DNA of 9,838 nt from an uncultured Clostridia bacterium. GTDB lineage: Bacteria; Bacillota; Clostridia; Oscillospirales; CAG-272. Position numbers and translations under genes: made by a program. A model generated the notes under the pieces. It was not told the DNA's origin, ran no database searches, and worked only from the letters and a program-made list of their open reading frames with translations. How positions within the stretch are numbered: position 1 is the stretch's first letter; each line of letters begins with the position of its first letter. The stretch lies in the NCBI GenBank assembly GCA_937934385.1, contig CALGZV010000096.1:1-9838 (forward strand), given 5' to 3'. This document shows, one piece after another, positions 1-6,450 of the stretch.

Positions 1-759
1 AAGCCGTGCTGATGCAACCACAGCCGTTACAGGCAAGTATTCACGGTGCGGCTCAAAATCCGGAGGAATATGTATCTCACTCAGCCTGACCTTATCACGC
101 CCTACATAAGTCAAAACAGGCGGCTGTGAAAGCAGAAGCTCAGCAGCCGCCCGAACGGTGAATATTATCGCTTCGCGTCCGTCGCGGACGATTATGTCTC
201 CGACCGTATCGCGCGAAAGTCCGAGTGCAAGCACAGCTCCCATAAAAGAACGGTGATCAAGCTGTTCATATCCGCTGCCTTTCACAAGGACAGCTTTTAT
301 TCCGGCGCACTCCAAAGCATTGTCACATAAAAGAATGTCCGGCAAATCCTGATATCCGCAATTTTCAGACTTCCGTGCAGGCAGGTCTCCGTCCGTACTT
401 ATTCCCTCATATGAGTTACTGTTGTAATTTCCGGCGGTCTTCACATCTGCAAGTCTGCACAAATCATATCCGTCCGGAAGTTCCAGACAACGCCCGCAAT
501 AGTATTCGCATCCGAGTAATTCGGGTGATATCAGAACAAGCAGTCTCCGTTCCGCGCTGCCGTATCCTCCGTAAAAGAAATATCTCGGAGAACCGCGCAA
601 AATCTTTTTCTTCAGATATTCTGATGCCGTGTGCTGCTGCGCTGAATCGAGAAAGCCGGAACACGCTGCTCCGCGGTGTCCGGCCGCATTTATCAGATCA
701 TCTATTCTCGATATAAAAATATCCGCTTCAGCACCGCTTCCGTTTTTTTGTATAATCAT
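1..759 (-). CDS. ylmH: YlmH-family S4 RNA-binding protein (3' end cut by window)
   Basis: The minus frame is open for 253 codons to the window edge. YlmH is a cytoplasmic S4-domain RNA-binding protein of the Gram-positive division cluster, linked to cell division and to ribosome-associated RNA binding. Visible family features are FLDSAQQ (residues 36-42, matching the FLDP.Q motif), FFYGGYGSAERR (61-72, matching FFGGF..AER), the block DHRSFMGAVLALGLSRDTVG (168-187), and VGRDKVRLSEIHI (219-231). The S4 domain would begin at the last visible residues (VVASARL) and lies off the left edge. The ATG at 757-759 is the only ATG before the upstream in-frame stop and has no clear Shine-Dalgarno, so the start is less certain than the identity. 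Residues about 83-153 form a Ser/Asn/Gly-rich stretch absent from B. subtilis YlmH. The gene follows the ylmG stop by about 100 nt. Confidence 0.85.
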   Translation of the reverse strand, partial: MIIQKNGSGAEADIFISRIDDLINAAGHRGAACSGFLDSAQQHTASEYLKKKILRGSPRYFFYGGYGSAERRLLVLISPELLGCEYYCGRCLELPDGYDLCRLADVKTAGNYNSNSYEGISTDGDLPARKSENCGYQDLPDILLCDNALECAGIKAVLVKGSGYEQLDHRSFMGAVLALGLSRDTVGDIIVRDGREAIIFTVRAAAELLLSQPPVLTYVGRDKVRLSEIHIPPDFEPHREYLPVTAVVASARL

Positions 760-860
760 AGAAACAATGTCAAAATCCCATATCCGCCCGAAACTGATAT
801 AATACTGTCAGATCAGATCCGGAAAAGGCAGGATAAATAGTATTTCTGTCTTATCTGCAA

Positions 861-1127
861 TTAAAACAGCAAACGGATTACGCCGTCTGCAAGGTCAATA
901 ATAAGCAAGGCCGCAAGAAACGATAAATCAATCGGGCAGCTTCTGAAAAATTCAAAACGTCCGAGAATCCTTCTTACCGGTTCGATTATCGGTTCGGTAA
1001 CATTGTAAAGAAATCTTGTGACCTGATTTGCGTCGGGAGGCATTATCCACGACAAAAGCGCACGTAAAATCATCAGAGTCTCTACCGCTCTGAGGACCAA
1101 ATGCACCCCTTTTGCCAAAATCCACAT
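861..1127 (-). CDS. ylmG: YggT/YlmG family small membrane protein
   Basis: This 88-residue protein fits the YggT (YlmG) family of small integral membrane proteins, which sit beside sepF in Gram-positives and YlmG1 in plastids and are implicated in envelope or division organisation. There are two hydrophobic segments, about residues 8-28 and 66-87. They flank the typical loop with NQVTRFLYNVTEPIIEPVRR (34-53), which corresponds to the family pattern P...FL...TEP.L.P.R. Length is normal for a one-repeat family member. It starts 23 nt after the sepF stop, so it should be co-transcribed and probably translationally coupled. The Shine-Dalgarno is weak (an AGGA about 14 nt upstream of the ATG). The biochemical function of the family is not settled. 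Confidence 0.9.
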   Translation of the reverse strand: MWILAKGVHLVLRAVETLMILRALLSWIMPPDANQVTRFLYNVTEPIIEPVRRILGRFEFFRSCPIDLSFLAALLIIDLADGVIRLLF

Positions 1128-1150
1128 AATTATTTATTTTATCCTGATTA

Positions 1151-1654
1151 TTACATCGATGTGTATGACATACCGTCGTTAGCCGGTTCTTTTGCAGCTC
1201 GCTGTCCGTCCTGGGAAAGATCGACATTATTGGGAGTAAGAACCCATGTATTACCTGTAACTTTCTTTATATCTCCCTCTATGGTGTAAATAACACCGAG
1301 CAGGAAATCGATCATGCGGCGCGCGTCTTCCTTACTTGTATCCTCAAGATTAAGCACTACCGTACGCTTGCTGATAAGATGATCGGCGATCTGGTTAACA
1401 CTATCCCATGTTTTGGGTTTTATGACCTTAAGCTCAAGCGCAGTACCGTTGAGTTCCATTCCTCCGGAATACGATGTTCCTGCCGATGCCCGCTGGGTAT
1501 AGCCGGTCTGAGCAGAGCGGTCATAGACCGAGTCATAGTTTGTTGCATATTCTCCGCCGTTTCCGCCGTCATCGAATACGTATTCGTCATCCTCATACCC
1601 CTCGTCTATGTCTCTCGGATTAACAATATTCTTGAGCTTATCCTTGATTCCCAT
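1151..1654 (-). CDS. sepF: Cell division protein SepF
   Basis: SepF binds FtsZ and the membrane and helps align and anchor the Z-ring. The 167-residue product has a short amphipathic N-terminus (MGIKDKLKNIV) like the SepF membrane-targeting helix. An acidic, Tyr/Gly/Ser-rich linker follows (about 18-66), then the conserved C-terminal SepF fold (about 74-147) containing VIKPKTWDSVNQIADHL, VVLNLED, MIDFLLGVIYTIEGDIKKV and WVLTPNNVDL. The last of these corresponds to the end of the FtsZ-binding SepF core. Two ATGs lie six nt apart. The GGAGG at 1664-1668 is only 3 nt from the first (1660) but 9 nt from the second (1654), so 1654 is preferred; using 1660 adds Met-Lys. The upstream gene is yggS (stop 1714) and the downstream gene is ylmG, which is the usual division-cluster order. 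Confidence 0.95.
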   Translation of the reverse strand: MGIKDKLKNIVNPRDIDEGYEDDEYVFDDGGNGGEYATNYDSVYDRSAQTGYTQRASAGTSYSGGMELNGTALELKVIKPKTWDSVNQIADHLISKRTVVLNLEDTSKEDARRMIDFLLGVIYTIEGDIKKVTGNTWVLTPNNVDLSQDGQRAAKEPANDGMSYTSM

Positions 1655-1663
1655 TTTCATACT

Positions 1664-1668
1664 CCTCC
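1664..1668 (-). promoter_or_regulatory. sepF ribosome binding site that decides the start
   Basis: A GGAGG core sits 9 nt before the ATG at 1654 and only 3 nt before the ATG at 1660. This spacing favours the shorter SepF reading. Confidence 0.7.
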
Positions 1669-1713
1669 AAAAATATATAATCGTTTTATTCGCCGGATTT
1701 ATCCCATTTCCTA

Positions 1714-2454
1714 TCAGACCGAAACTCCGTAATTTCTTTCTCCGAAAAGCGCAGAACCGGGTCTGATTATATTAGCGCCGTATTCAAGCGCAATATCATA
1801 ATTGCCGCTCATCCCCATAGACAGAAACGGCACACTTATATTATGCATTTTTTTTGCTGCTGTGTCAAGTAAAATTTGATAAGTTTCGGCAAAAAATTTT
1901 CTATAATCGTCTTTTTTTTCACAAATAGGCGCAATTGTCATGAGTCCGCATATTCTTACGCCGCTGAAACATGAAATTTCGTCCATCAGTTCCGGAAGTC
2001 TTTCCGGCATTACTCCGCCTTTTTCAGGCTCTCTGCCGATATTTATTTCAAGAAGAATATCCTGAGTATAACCGGAAGCGGCGGCACGCTTTCCTATTTC
2101 AGCGGCAAGCGCTGCGCTGTCAACAGAGTGAATCAGCGATACCCGGCCTATAAGGTACCTTACCTTATTGCGCTGAAGTCTTCCTATAAAATGCTTTTCA
2201 AGCGACGGAGAAAGCATAGCCTCTTTACCCAGAAATTCCTGTACACGGTTTTCACCTATACATTTAAGGCCGAGCGACGCAGCATAATTTATATCCTCTG
2301 CAGGCATCGTCTTTGACGCAGCGCATATCAGCGGAGGAGCTATGCCGAGCTTTGCACATTTTTCTCCTACTGTATCGGTAATACGCATATACCTCTCGCG
2401 GATAGCATTTTTTCTCTCCTCCGTAAGCATTTCACGAAAACTGCTTTCCGTCAT
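1714..2454 (-). CDS. yggS: YggS/YlmE/PROSC family pyridoxal 5'-phosphate homeostasis protein
   Basis: This 246-residue protein has a fold-type III alanine-racemase-like barrel without the racemase C-terminal domain. The family binds PLP and is involved in B6 vitamer and amino-acid homeostasis rather than known catalysis. The PLP lysine is K48 in AASKTM. Other family motifs are CIGENRVQEF (65-74), HFIGRLQRNKVR (88-99), IHSVDS (108-113), LMTIAP (171-176), SMGMSGNYDIAL (212-223) and the phosphate-binding RPGSALFG (231-238). Length is normal. The ATG at 2452-2454 lies 11 nt after a GGAGG inside the last codons of the upstream HlyD-like gene. The two genes overlap by 23 nt, so translation is probably coupled. 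It is the ylmE equivalent of the sepF cluster. Confidence 0.95.
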   Translation of the reverse strand: MTESSFREMLTEERKNAIRERYMRITDTVGEKCAKLGIAPPLICAASKTMPAEDINYAASLGLKCIGENRVQEFLGKEAMLSPSLEKHFIGRLQRNKVRYLIGRVSLIHSVDSAALAAEIGKRAAASGYTQDILLEINIGREPEKGGVMPERLPELMDEISCFSGVRICGLMTIAPICEKKDDYRKFFAETYQILLDTAAKKMHNISVPFLSMGMSGNYDIALEYGANIIRPGSALFGERNYGVSV

Positions 2455-3688
2455 AAAGATCTTTACCTCCAGTTATTACAAAATCATACAGTGAAAGACG
2501 GTTTGCCTGATTTTCGTCATCGGCGTTCTTTTCCTCGCATATTATCCATCCGTCACGCTCAAAAAGCGGCTCTATTTCGCGGAATTTCGCAGTCTGACCA
2601 TCAAGGACATACACGCCTCTTACCCCGTCCTTCAGCGTCACAGCGGCGACCGGGACCCGATAACCGCTGTACTCGGCCGTTACGATCTCTACAGTCTGCT
2701 GCCTCGAATAATCAAAACCGTCCGGCATACTCCCTGAGCTGAATATAAGAAGTACACGGTCATCATCAGACGGATTAACTACCTTGTAAAGCTGCATTTC
2801 AAGACGTTCGTCGTTGTTCGAGGGAAATATCACACTGAAACCGGTTTTTGCAGTATCAACAGAACGGTATTCGGATTTCGGAACCGCACACGCCAAATAC
2901 CATTTATAACTTGTAACAAGCTTCCCTATAGCTTTTTTCCCGTTATCCGAATATACCGAGACATTGGGAACAGAAGAACACATCATGTCATAATCCGAAA
3001 GCTGCATATCAGCAATATTACGGCTTGTATAAAGACCTTCATATCCGTCAGTCTGAGAATAGAAATATCCCGCAAGCGGAGCTGTAATATATTCTGTAGC
3101 ATCTCCTGCGGCGGCGGTTATAGCGTCACGCTGCTCTCTGAGCAGAGCTATTTTATCCTCATATCCTGAAGACTCTTTTGTAATAAGAGCGCGCTTATTC
3201 ATCAGAATTCCGAGATCGTCAGTCCGTCTTAAAGCAGAGCCGAAATCTCCGGCACCGAGTCTGTCAAGTATCTGATAGTATACCGAATCTATCCGTGAAT
3301 CAACAGTTGCTGTATCTGAAAGCATCATACTGTCGGAAAGACTGCTCTTTTCAAGGACGGAAAGCTTTCCGTCAATATCTATAAGCTGTTCACCGATACT
3401 GCCGTCCGCATAGATAGCTGCTACGGTCGAACCTGCGGCAACACGCTGACCGTCAGTATATGAATAATTGATACTTCCGTCCGACGCTGCATATAATATG
3501 GTTTCTTCGCGAAGCAACGCTGCATTTGCCGTAAGAGTCTGCTCCATTGTGACATACTCCGCCGCGGTAGTTGTTATGTTTCCATCATCTTTTCCGAAAA
3601 GATGATAAAGAACATAGAGTATTACAAGTACAGATATGACCGCCGTTCCGATATACGATGCAATTTTTTTTAAGTATTGTAAATCCAT
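2432..3688 (-). CDS. HlyD-like membrane-anchored adaptor protein
   Basis: This 418-residue protein has an uncleaved N-terminal signal anchor (about residues 11-31, AVISVLVILYVLYHLF) and an extracytoplasmic body. The region at about 66-96 (GSINYSYTDGQRVAAGSTVA) resembles the half-lipoyl segment of HlyD/RND adaptors. A short helical part is seen at about 160-195 (KIALLREQRDAITAA), a second barrel-like part returns near 200-215 (YITAPLAGYFYSQTDGYEG), and a C-terminal beta-rich region at 340-410 (YRVPVAAVTLKDGVRGVYVL) resembles the beta-barrel/membrane-proximal part of adaptors. The coiled-coil hairpin is much shorter than in classical HlyD. No inner-membrane transporter partner is adjacent; instead the gene leads the yggS-sepF-ylmG-ylmH cluster and overlaps yggS by 23 nt. 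A role in division or envelope assembly is inference from context only. A GGAGG lies 13 nt before the ATG, slightly far. Confidence 0.75.
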   Translation of the reverse strand: MDLQYLKKIASYIGTAVISVLVILYVLYHLFGKDDGNITTTAAEYVTMEQTLTANAALLREETILYAASDGSINYSYTDGQRVAAGSTVAAIYADGSIGEQLIDIDGKLSVLEKSSLSDSMMLSDTATVDSRIDSVYYQILDRLGAGDFGSALRRTDDLGILMNKRALITKESSGYEDKIALLREQRDAITAAAGDATEYITAPLAGYFYSQTDGYEGLYTSRNIADMQLSDYDMMCSSVPNVSVYSDNGKKAIGKLVTSYKWYLACAVPKSEYRSVDTAKTGFSVIFPSNNDERLEMQLYKVVNPSDDDRVLLIFSSGSMPDGFDYSRQQTVEIVTAEYSGYRVPVAAVTLKDGVRGVYVLDGQTAKFREIEPLFERDGWIICEEKNADDENQANRLSLYDFVITGGKDLYDGKQFS

Positions 3689-3722
3689 AAATCCAATCCA
3701 ACCTCCGAACGGAATTTAAAAT

Positions 3723-3740
3723 ACCGGTTAAAAAACCGGT
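3723..3740. repeat. Perfect 7-bp inverted repeat in the leader of the division operon
   Basis: ACCGGTT-AAAA-AACCGGT is a perfect inverted repeat 35 nt upstream of the HlyD-like start and downstream of the candidate promoter. It could be a leader hairpin or a repressor operator. No U-tract follows on the minus strand, so it does not look like a terminator. Confidence 0.5.
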
Positions 3741-3799
3741 TCCGGAAGCCTGTCCGCATTTTTTTATACAGACATATATTATTTCTGTGCCGTAAAATC

Positions 3800-3808
3800 A
3801 TTATACCA
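3800..3808 (-). promoter_or_regulatory. Candidate extended -10 promoter of the hlyD-like/yggS/sepF/ylmG/ylmH operon
   Basis: The minus strand reads TGGTATAAT, a consensus -10 with the TGn extension. No good -35 hexamer is seen 16-18 nt upstream, which is common for extended -10 promoters. Initiation near 3793 would give a leader of about 105 nt, containing the 3723-3740 palindrome, before the ATG at 3688. Confidence 0.5.
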
Positions 3809-4013
3809 CAATTTCATTCTGCCGCAGGCACACTGCGCAGCAAAGCCGCAGAGCAAAAGCATTTACTTTTCTGCATATCAGTCAACAACGAAGCCATAAA
3901 AGGATTATTTAAAAAACTCTCCGCATGTATCTGCCGCGTCTTCAATATGTACAAATCGAAACGGCAGCAATTCAAAATAATTATTTGTTTTTCTCGAAAT
4001 GTTTCATGGTTTT

Positions 4014-4022
4014 ATTATAACA
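4014..4022 (-). promoter_or_regulatory. Candidate extended -10 box (second copy)
   Basis: The minus strand reads TGTTATAAT within TATGTTATAATAAAA, a 15-nt string also found at 4175-4189. No clear -35 is seen; instead the perfect palindrome 4030-4050 sits at the -35 distance, where a regulator could bind. Whether it is used is unknown. Confidence 0.3.
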
Positions 4023-4029
4023 TAAAATT

Positions 4030-4050
4030 CTGAAAAGCGATACTTTTCAG
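4030..4050. repeat. Perfect 8-bp inverted repeat (CTGAAAAG/CTTTTCAG)
   Basis: CTGAAAAG, a 5-nt spacer and CTTTTCAG form a perfect dyad just upstream of the -10 box at 4014-4022. On the minus strand it is followed by AATTTTATG, a poor U-tract, so an operator or weak terminator are both possible. Confidence 0.45.
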
Positions 4051-4102
4051 ACCGCCAAATGCGGGAATGCCACGTTACGGAATAATTTATTGTTACAATA
4101 GA

Positions 4103-4123
4103 AAAGTGCCGGCACTTTGTGCC
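4103..4123 (-). terminator. Overlapping hairpins downstream of miaA, possible terminator
   Basis: On the minus strand GGCAC-AAA-GTGCC is followed directly by GGCACTTTTC. The middle GTGCC can pair with either neighbour, giving two mutually exclusive hairpins. The second one (AAAGTG-CCGG-CACTTT) leads into TTTTCTATT, a modest U-tract. It lies about 80-100 nt after the miaA stop and is the best terminator candidate for that operon, though not a canonical one. Confidence 0.4.
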
Positions 4124-4178
4124 GTCTATGCTGCATACCATGCGGCTTACAGATACTTTCGCATCTGCTTTATTTTTT

Positions 4179-4206
4179 ATTATAACATATTTATCTCTTG
4201 TTTCAC
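4179..4206 (-). promoter_or_regulatory. Candidate promoter overlapping the miaA stop
   Basis: A GTGAAA (4201-4206, four of six matches to TTGACA) is separated by 16 nt from TATAAT (4179-4184), which carries a TGn extension. The -35 overlaps the last codon and stop of miaA. A transcript starting near 4172 would meet the hairpins at 4103-4123 after roughly 60 nt, so it could make a short RNA or read on toward the division operon. Confidence 0.35.
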
Positions 4207-5126
4207 CGATATCCCAACAGTGTTAACGAAATATTTACAACCTTTTCAAACGAGACGTTCTCTCCGCATGAAATTACCCATTTTATATAATCCCGTCTCC
4301 GAAGCCATGACTCCTGTCTTTTAGCATAATGTCTCGTCGCAAGTTTTATCTGATCCGCCGCATCTGAAAGGGACATTTCGCCGCGAAGATATGCCTCCAT
4401 CTCTTTATATCCGATCGCAGCGGCAGCTGTTGTGCCCGGAACCAGATTTAAGCTGCGCACCTCATCGCAAAGTCCGTCATTTATCATTTTGTCAACACGC
4501 TCGTCAATACGTCTGAACAAAATACGTCTGTCAAGCATACCGAGAGCAATCGCTTTAAAATCATACGGTGATCCGCCGACTCTTGATCTCGCATCCGTCT
4601 TTGTAATCCCGGAGATTCGGTATATCTCAAGGGCGCGTATAACACGCTTTACATTATTTCTATGTATAGCCGCCGCAGAATCGGGATCGACCGAGCAAAG
4701 TTCTTCATAAAGAATCTCCGGATCAGTTTCCCAAAGTTTTTTCCTCACATCCGCATCCGCAGGCGCGTCACCGAATGCTGTTCCGCTCAGCAAACTGTCA
4801 AGATACATTCCCGTACCGCCGCATATTACCGGAAGCTTCCCTCTGGAAGCAATATCCGCAATAACGCGCCCTGCCTCCTCACTGTACCTGGCACAGTTGT
4901 AATCACCGTCAATATAAGGATCGGCAACATCGATCATATGATGCGGTACTCCGCGCATTTCCTCTTTTGCAGGCTTGGCCGTTCCGATATTCATTCCGCG
5001 ATATATCTGCATTGAATCGCATGACACGACCTCGCCGTCCAAAATCAGCGCAAGCTCAGCCACAAGCGCGCTTTTTCCGGACGCTGTCGGGCCTGTAATT
5101 GCTATCAATTTGATTTTTTCTTCCAT
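4203..5126 (-). CDS. miaA: tRNA dimethylallyltransferase MiaA
   Basis: MiaA transfers the dimethylallyl group of DMAPP to N6 of A37 in tRNAs that read codons starting with U. The 307-residue protein has the P-loop GPTASGKS (12-19), DSMQIYRGMNIGTAKP (37-52) with the catalytic Asp, VPHHMIDV (60-67), GGTGMYLDSLL (103-113), HRNNVKRVIRALEIYR (155-170), IGYKEM (238-243) and the C-terminal ATRHYAKRQESWLRR (263-277). Length is normal. The ATG at 5126 has GAAAGG about 10 nt upstream and starts the usual MEEKIKLIAITGP. An in-frame ATG at 5150 would add eight residues but has no Shine-Dalgarno. It begins 34 nt after the nucleotidyltransferase stop, so it is probably the last gene of that transcript. Confidence 0.97.
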   Translation of the reverse strand: MEEKIKLIAITGPTASGKSALVAELALILDGEVVSCDSMQIYRGMNIGTAKPAKEEMRGVPHHMIDVADPYIDGDYNCARYSEEAGRVIADIASRGKLPVICGGTGMYLDSLLSGTAFGDAPADADVRKKLWETDPEILYEELCSVDPDSAAAIHRNNVKRVIRALEIYRISGITKTDARSRVGGSPYDFKAIALGMLDRRILFRRIDERVDKMINDGLCDEVRSLNLVPGTTAAAAIGYKEMEAYLRGEMSLSDAADQIKLATRHYAKRQESWLRRRDYIKWVISCGENVSFEKVVNISLTLLGYR

Positions 5127-5160
5127 AAATTCAAAACCTTTCGGTCGCATAGTTCGGATA

Positions 5161-6393
5161 TCAACTTTTCTTATCTGAGGAAAAAAGCTCGCGAATTTCG
5201 GTAAATATTATCTCCGGCCGCCTTATGACAGCCGACAATACACGGTAAAGAGGAATAAACGGCCTTAAAAAACGGTTATTGTAAATTTTCGGAAAAGCAT
5301 TCTCATTCACTTCGTCCGGAAGAAATAACCTGCTCTTTATATAGTTTAAGCGGAGTCCGTTTGGACCTTTTTCCTTTTTTAAACGATCAAGCAATATTTT
5401 TGTCCGCGTTTCTACAGTCCCGTATATTCCGCAATCCATATGAAAAAACAATTCTTCCTCCTGCTCCGGAGTCATATTATCCGGAGTACCAAACGCCGCA
5501 AGAGCAATATTTCTCAGACGTTCCTCAGTCTGTACCAATCCAAGCAATTCGAGTTCACTTAAAATATATTTCCAATCGAGTTCTTTACCCTTTTTCTTCA
5601 AAAACACATAAATATCGGCAAAATAGCGAATTCCTGATCCGCAGGATTCAATATGTTTTATTTCATGGATAAGATTATATATATATTCATCCTCATCACT
5701 AAAACGGCAGCAGCCGTCCTCTCCGGAAATTGCACGGCTCCACGGATCCGCATAATAAAACGCGAATTTATTGGTACTGCTGATAAGCCCTCTGTGCATC
5801 TCAAAACAGAAAATCGGTTTCTTAATAAAAGAATCGTGTATGCTGCCGTTACTATCTATAAAATCGTAACCACGGTCAAGCATAATGCTGCGCATAATCT
5901 CCGACGCACGGGTTTGAATATCAGAGATTTCGGCTTCATTCTTCCCTGCACAGCATAAATGTCCCGACCCAGACACTGATGTAAAACCGTAAAGAATATC
6001 ATTATCGCTCATAAAACGCATTCCGGGTTCAGAATAATATTTGGAATGAAGTATCCCCTTCAAAGGAAGATATGACAGACCCGCTTTTTCCATCTCCCTC
6101 AGAATTTCACCGCGTTCTTCATCATAGCAAAGCTGTCTGTAACAAGTCCTCTCCCAACCCTTTTTCAGGGTATCGTATATTTCTCCATAAGGAGGACGAT
6201 CCATATATTTAAACGCGCAGAATGCAAGTCCGTCAACACCATTACGAAAAGCAATATCCGCAGCAACAGCAAGCTCCTCGCCGGAGTCAGAAATCAAAAC
6301 GCCGGGATCACAGGAATTCATTGCCCCGCCTAAAAGACGAATAAGAAGTCTTGCTGCATTTCTGTATGTATCATCCACCCACTTGTACTGCAT
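5161..6393 (-). CDS. Uncharacterised nucleotidyltransferase family protein (NTP_transf_5 type)
   Basis: This 410-residue protein fits the clostridial uncharacterised nucleotidyltransferase family (NTP_transf_5, a Pol-beta-like superfamily branch). Seen here are LPLKGILHSKYY (109-120), then RFMSDNDIL (126-134) supplying the two acidic metal ligands (D130 and D132), FEMHRGLI (197-204), and the helical signature LIHEIKHIESCGSGIRYFAD (241-260) with two conserved His. The C-terminus (PFIPLYRVLSAVI) is also family-like. No membrane anchor is seen. Members often sit in polysaccharide or peptide-modification clusters next to ABC exporters, as here; substrate and acceptor are unknown. The ATG at 6393 has GAAAGG with a 7-nt spacer. 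A TTG at 6408 is in frame but lies inside that binding site. It lies 57 nt after the ABC stop and 34 nt before miaA. Confidence 0.8.
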   Translation of the reverse strand: MQYKWVDDTYRNAARLLIRLLGGAMNSCDPGVLISDSGEELAVAADIAFRNGVDGLAFCAFKYMDRPPYGEIYDTLKKGWERTCYRQLCYDEERGEILREMEKAGLSYLPLKGILHSKYYSEPGMRFMSDNDILYGFTSVSGSGHLCCAGKNEAEISDIQTRASEIMRSIMLDRGYDFIDSNGSIHDSFIKKPIFCFEMHRGLISSTNKFAFYYADPWSRAISGEDGCCRFSDEDEYIYNLIHEIKHIESCGSGIRYFADIYVFLKKKGKELDWKYILSELELLGLVQTEERLRNIALAAFGTPDNMTPEQEEELFFHMDCGIYGTVETRTKILLDRLKKEKGPNGLRLNYIKSRLFLPDEVNENAFPKIYNNRFLRPFIPLYRVLSAVIRRPEIIFTEIRELFSSDKKS

Positions 6394-6450
6394 AATATTT
6401 CCTTTCAATTAAATATCATAATTTCTAATTTAAGCGAAGCAGAAATCAAA

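Larger units (their letters stand above)
3689..4202. other. 514-bp intergenic region between miaA and the division operon
   Basis: No convincing protein gene is present; the longest frames are about 30 codons with no ribosome binding site. The stretch holds three extended -10 boxes on the minus strand (4179-4187, 4014-4022, 3800-3808) and perfect palindromes at 4103-4118, 4030-4050 and 3723-3740. There is also a 12-bp AT palindrome at 3975-3986. It probably ends the miaA transcript and starts the division operon. Confidence 0.6.

Noticed and set aside
738..772. TTGACA followed by TATACA near the ylmH start, as an internal promoter
   Set aside because: The spacer is only 13 nt, too short for a sigma-A promoter.
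3905..4000. Minus frame of about 30 codons with protein-like text (LLPFRFVHIEDAADTCGEFF) after miaA
   Set aside because: It has no ATG, no ribosome binding site and a stop on both sides. I cannot tie it to any family, so it is not called even as a remnant.
3925..4020. Plus-strand 31-codon ORF in the intergenic region
   Set aside because: No Shine-Dalgarno, no promoter facing right, and it overlaps the minus-strand promoter elements.
5127..5150. Longer MiaA start giving MRPKGFEF at the N-terminus
   Set aside because: No ribosome binding site precedes it, the usual MiaA N-terminus begins at the inner Met, and that Met has GAAAGG upstream.
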